Below are positions 60,930 through 64,000 of a stretch of DNA of 64,000 bases, piece by piece. Source of the DNA: Paragonimus skrjabini miyazakii (taxonomy: Eukaryota > Platyhelminthes > Trematoda > Plagiorchiida > Troglotrematidae); contig JTDE01000708.1 of NCBI GenBank assembly GCA_014338405.1, forward strand, positions 155,494-219,493, in the 5' to 3' direction. Position 1 is the stretch's first letter. Each line of letters begins with the position of its first letter. The notes beneath the pieces are model-generated. The model was not told the origin of the DNA. It saw only the letters and a list, made by a program, of their open reading frames with translations, and did no database searches. Position numbers and translations under genes: made by a program.

Positions 60930-62110
60930 AATCAGTCAGTCTTTTCGATCGTCAAGCCGAAGGAAAACATTTAGTTAGAGAGTTAGAGTTGAAAAATATG
61001 TTAATGGAAGCTAGAGAACAAGTGGTTATAGCTTGACAACATCTTGAGAAGTTAAAAGTGACTCGCTCAATTTGGAATCGGAGCGACACCAGAGAGGTCG
61101 TTGGTTGAACCACAGAATTTCGCGAGCCCGCTTGTACAAGCATTACTTAACGGATCGTCAGAATCAAGTCTTTCCTGCTCTTTGTATGCTTAAAATTCTC
61201 CAGGGAGATTTGTTGTGAAGACCCTTCCTCAACCCTACTGAATTCCACGGGTTTGCTGAAAGTCGAGATGACATATTTCAACGGCGATCTGATTTATTGA
61301 TGCAAGTTCACAAAGCAATTCGAGTGGTGTATTGAGGCTAGAAAGACAGATAACGGTCAGCGATTGCCCCACCCTTTACATCATTGTCAGGGAGAGCCCA
61401 CCAGGCGGTTAATGACAGTACAATATTGCCTCCATCACCGGCATACGTAAAGGCCAGATAAATATGTCATAAGATCTCGGATCGATGGACTTCTGAAGGT
61501 AGGTGGGCATGTTTCAGAGACTGTTGATGATGGATATGGTTTTCCGTTTGCACGAAAAACTGCAGTGTTATTCTCGAAGTTTTTGAGTACGTTGGAACGG
61601 ATTGTGTAGAGCGTACCCTCAGTCTACAAATCAAACGAGCTAAGGAGGCAAACCAGATGATCTGGCGAGAGCGCAAGCCGCATTTTGCCGGGCTCACCGA
61701 GTCGGTTTTATAATGTAGAAGGGTGGTATAAGACAAATTTGGAGAAATTAAAGAAAGAGCTGTCGTGATGCTCGTAACGAAATCCATCCGAGCGCAACTA
61801 GACGAGCGAGAGTCAGAGAAGAAACGGGTGAGGACGTTAACTTTTGCTACCACGAAGTTGTGTCTTGTGAATATTGCTTGTGCCAACCCACACAAAACCT
61901 TGAAGGATGTCCTGAGTTCATCATGCTCGCTGTACCAAGTGGATGGTCTGGTGAGCACCGACTGGGTGCACGTTTAATGTACCTCAGTGTGTCACATAGA
62001 GATTCTGATCGTTCAATAAAACCTGTGTGTTTAGAGAGATTGCGAAGTTCGTCATCACCGCTTGCTGCACAGACCCAGAGGTCAAACGACACGACAACAT
62101 TTGTGCTGTA
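60930..62110 (+). pseudogene. BEL/Pao gag, degenerate
   Basis: Gag can be followed in several frames. A coiled-coil start near 60960-61040 reads LVRELELKNMLMEAREQVV. The core, near 61270-61400, reads FTKQFEWCIEARKTDNGQRL. Near 61660 WRERKPHFAGLTESVL matches a late gag block. The knuckle region at 61865-62060 reads CEYCLCQPTQNLEGCPEF and then SVSHRDSDRSIKPVC, where several knuckle Cys/His have been lost. Stops interrupt each block. Confidence 0.75.
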
Positions 62111-62149
62111 GTAGTGGATTCTGTACCATAATAAATCTCAGCAGCAAGT

Positions 62150-62660
62150 GATTATGACTTGGGATGGCTCCAGTGTATGTAGAAACTCCAACAGGCTTCG
62201 TCAGAACTTATACTCTCCTTGACGGCGGTTTACACACAACGCCTGTCAGACGAAGTTTTCTTGGTAGACATCAAACTGCTACAGTTCAGTCGTGTCTGAT
62301 AATCACTACATTCGGTGACGCATTTAACCTTAAGTGTCTCAAGGCAAGGCTCAAGTTGTTCCAGCTGTCTATGGATGAAGCCATTAAGGTTGGCAAGGCA
62401 TAAACCATGAAGCGTTTGCCGTTCGGGCCCGTAGCCTTCTTGCGAGATGAGCGATTGAGCAGTGGCAGCACTTCAAGAAAATCGAGTTTGGGGAGACTGA
62501 TGAAAGAAGAGTTGGTGCATTGATTGGATGTGATGTCTCGGGAATACACTGAGCACATGAACAAAAGGTCAGTAGACGAAAACAGCCATATGCGATTGAA
62601 ACCTTGCTTGGTTGGATGATTTGTGGTTCTCTGGGTGAAGATGGCAAATCATGCGCTTCC
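62150..62660 (+). pseudogene. BEL/Pao protease and linker
   Basis: The protease reads APVYVETPTGFVRTYTLLDG; the aspartic-protease triad (usually LLDSG or LLDTG) is LLDGG. A frameshift follows at about 62400. The linker carries the BEL/Pao hallmark VGALIGCDVSGIH and QPYAIETLLGWMICGSLGED near 62510-62640. This enzyme would have cut the polyprotein. Confidence 0.85.
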
Positions 62661-63712
62661 GTGAACTGTATTATTCAGGAAGGTTCCCCACTGTGAAACA
62701 TCTTCGACTTCCGTACAACCGGGAGTTTTATAAAACAACAAACTTTGCAGAATCCCATTCTCAGGAGAAAAAAGTGAGCTCTGACGATTGTAGAGAATCA
62801 CGTTCGTCTGATCAACAGTCCCGTTTCCGTGGAGGGTTGTGGGGGGTCTTTCAGCTCCCAATCAAATGTTGGCTCTAAAACGTCTAAACCGTCTGTTACG
62901 TGATGAAGAACTATAGTTTAGATGGACAGCTTTAATACACTCTGATATTGACAAAAGATACATCGAACAGACACCTGTAAATGTTGAGCCTGATCAGCTT
63001 GTCAAGAGATGATATATGCCACACCACTCTGTGTTTGAACTCAAGAAACTTGGTAAACTTCGTGTAGTATTCGACTGCGTGGTAAGATATCGTGCCGAGT
63101 CTACTAACGAACAGCTATCACAGGGACCAGACTTCCCCCTTCGATTTTTAGATGAGTTGCTGAGATCTAGAATTTATCCGGCTGCGGATGCGGCCAATAT
63201 AGATGAGATGCTTCGGACGTACGTGTATCCCAAGCAGACTGCGACGCCCCGGGGATACTTTGGTGGCCTTGAGATGATCTCAGAAATGAACCCGTGGAAC
63301 ATCGAATGGCAGTGCATCCATTTGGGGCTACCTCACCCCTCTTCTTCGCCTGTTTTGCCTTGGAGAAACGGTGGAACTCTTTAGACATACGCACGAGAGT
63401 GTGTGCCAGGCCGTTTATACGGAGTTTTACGATGACGGCTGCCTATCCTCCCTATCAGGTGTCTGTTCAGCAATCAGCTTTGTTCACAGCTTAACGTCAT
63501 TGCTGTCCCTGGACAGCAGAGGAAGATTTTGATTAACCAAGTGGTTGTCGAATAGCCAAGAAGTCCTTCATGGTGTTGCTGGTTCTGAACGCGCTGAGTG
63601 TGAGAGAAATAGGTGGCGACAGGCTACTACCCGAACCTATGTTGGGCAACAAGCGGAGCGCTGAAGCGCACAAATTTACTGTAAGCTTCAAACTATCCGA
63701 AAACTAGCTAAA
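62661..63712 (+). pseudogene. BEL/Pao reverse transcriptase, broken
   Basis: The RT starts with the VENHVRLINSPVSVEG block and KRLNRLLRDEEL, then PHHSVFELKKLGKLRVVFDC and STNEQLSQGPDFPLRFLDEL (63016-63170). Further on are RMAVHPFGATSPLFFACFAL (63305-63365) and the catalytic box, which reads EFYDDGCLSS where active BEL/Pao elements have EFYVDDCL. The last recognisable block, LTKWLSNSQEVLHG then EAHKFTVSFKLSEN, ends at about 63708. RNase H and integrase are absent because the sequence switches to a Gypsy element there. Confidence 0.88.
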
Positions 63713-63716
63713 ACAC

Positions 63717-64000
63717 GCAATCATCGGCGTCGATTTTCTCACAAAGTACGGTTTGGCTGTTGACCTCAACCGTCGGAAACTCATAGACAGCACCACTACT
63801 TTGTGCGCTCAAGGTGAAGCCACCACCATCAACTCGATCGGACTCCGAACGGCTTTACCAGAGGCCAACCAGTATACGGTGCTGCTAAAAAAATTTCCCG
63901 AAATCTACCAACCAACAGCCAATACCGCGACGCCGAAACATGAAGTTGTCCATCACATTATCACCAAAGGACCACCCAAGTTTGCGCGACCACGTCGGCT
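63717..64000 (+). pseudogene. Gypsy (CsRn1-like) protease end and RT linker, cut by window end
   Basis: From 63717 the + strand reads HAIIGVDFLTKYGLAVDL, the end of the Gypsy retropepsin, then RRKLIDSTTTL and, near 63940, KHEVVHHIITKGPPKFARP, the segment just before RT in CsRn1-type polyproteins. The frame is open to the end of the window. The protease active site and gag are missing on the left, where BEL/Pao sequence begins. It may continue into intact RT beyond the window. Confidence 0.85.

Noticed and set aside
1..64000. CRISPR arrays, operons, prophage or other prokaryotic systems
   Set aside because: Splice sites, SINE and LINE families and gene density show a eukaryotic genome; no spaced direct-repeat array was seen.

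Overview
The window is eukaryotic, AT-rich, gene-poor and heavily loaded with retroelements. The element families (a CsRn1-like Ty3/Gypsy element, a BEL/Pao element, LINEs encoding endonuclease plus reverse transcriptase, and two tRNA-derived SINE-like families), the very long intron and the degenerin-type channel gene all fit a digenean flatworm (trematode) with a large genome. This assignment comes from family recognition; no database was searched and the species cannot be named. Two assembly gaps (7761-8154 and 41664-41966) are runs of N. The overlapping ORFs across them have no content.

The only host gene I can support well is a DEG/ENaC/ASIC-family cation channel on the + strand. Two exons are visible: 39005-39250 (middle of the extracellular domain) and 51548-52564 (rest of the extracellular domain, second membrane helix, cytoplasmic tail and stop). 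They join in phase 0 across a 12.3 kb intron that contains two LINE copies and SINE copies, the LINEs antisense to the gene. The 5' exons were not found with confidence; a weak candidate first-helix exon lies near 2.3-2.5 kb. A second possible host-derived piece, on the - strand at 59600-60240, weakly resembles Mediator subunit MED1 and is frameshifted.

Layout. 1-33 kb is mostly unassignable intergenic or intronic DNA with scattered SINE-like copies, a decayed LINE (6.5-7.4 kb), a possible Penelope-like fragment (13.4 kb), a possible gag-like remnant (23 kb) and simple repeats. 34.7-35.4 kb holds an LTR, primer-binding site and gag start of a second Gypsy-type element (- strand). 37.2-37.8 kb is a GC-richer unidentified block next to an (AAT/AAC)-type tail. 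39-52.6 kb is the channel gene. 54.2-58.5 kb is a degenerate Gypsy element (- strand) with a 3' LTR, polypurine tract, integrase, RNase H, RT, gag, primer-binding site and a 5' LTR remnant. 60.9-63.7 kb is a decayed BEL/Pao element (+ strand). It joins abruptly to the protease end of a different Gypsy element (63.7-64.0 kb) that runs off the window.

I did not find a convincing new biological system. The most useful leads are the BEL/Pao-Gypsy fusion point, the strand-skewed A/C block at the 5' end of the LINE, the perfect SINE-derived inverted repeat at 4.1-4.3 kb, and the MED1-like relic.
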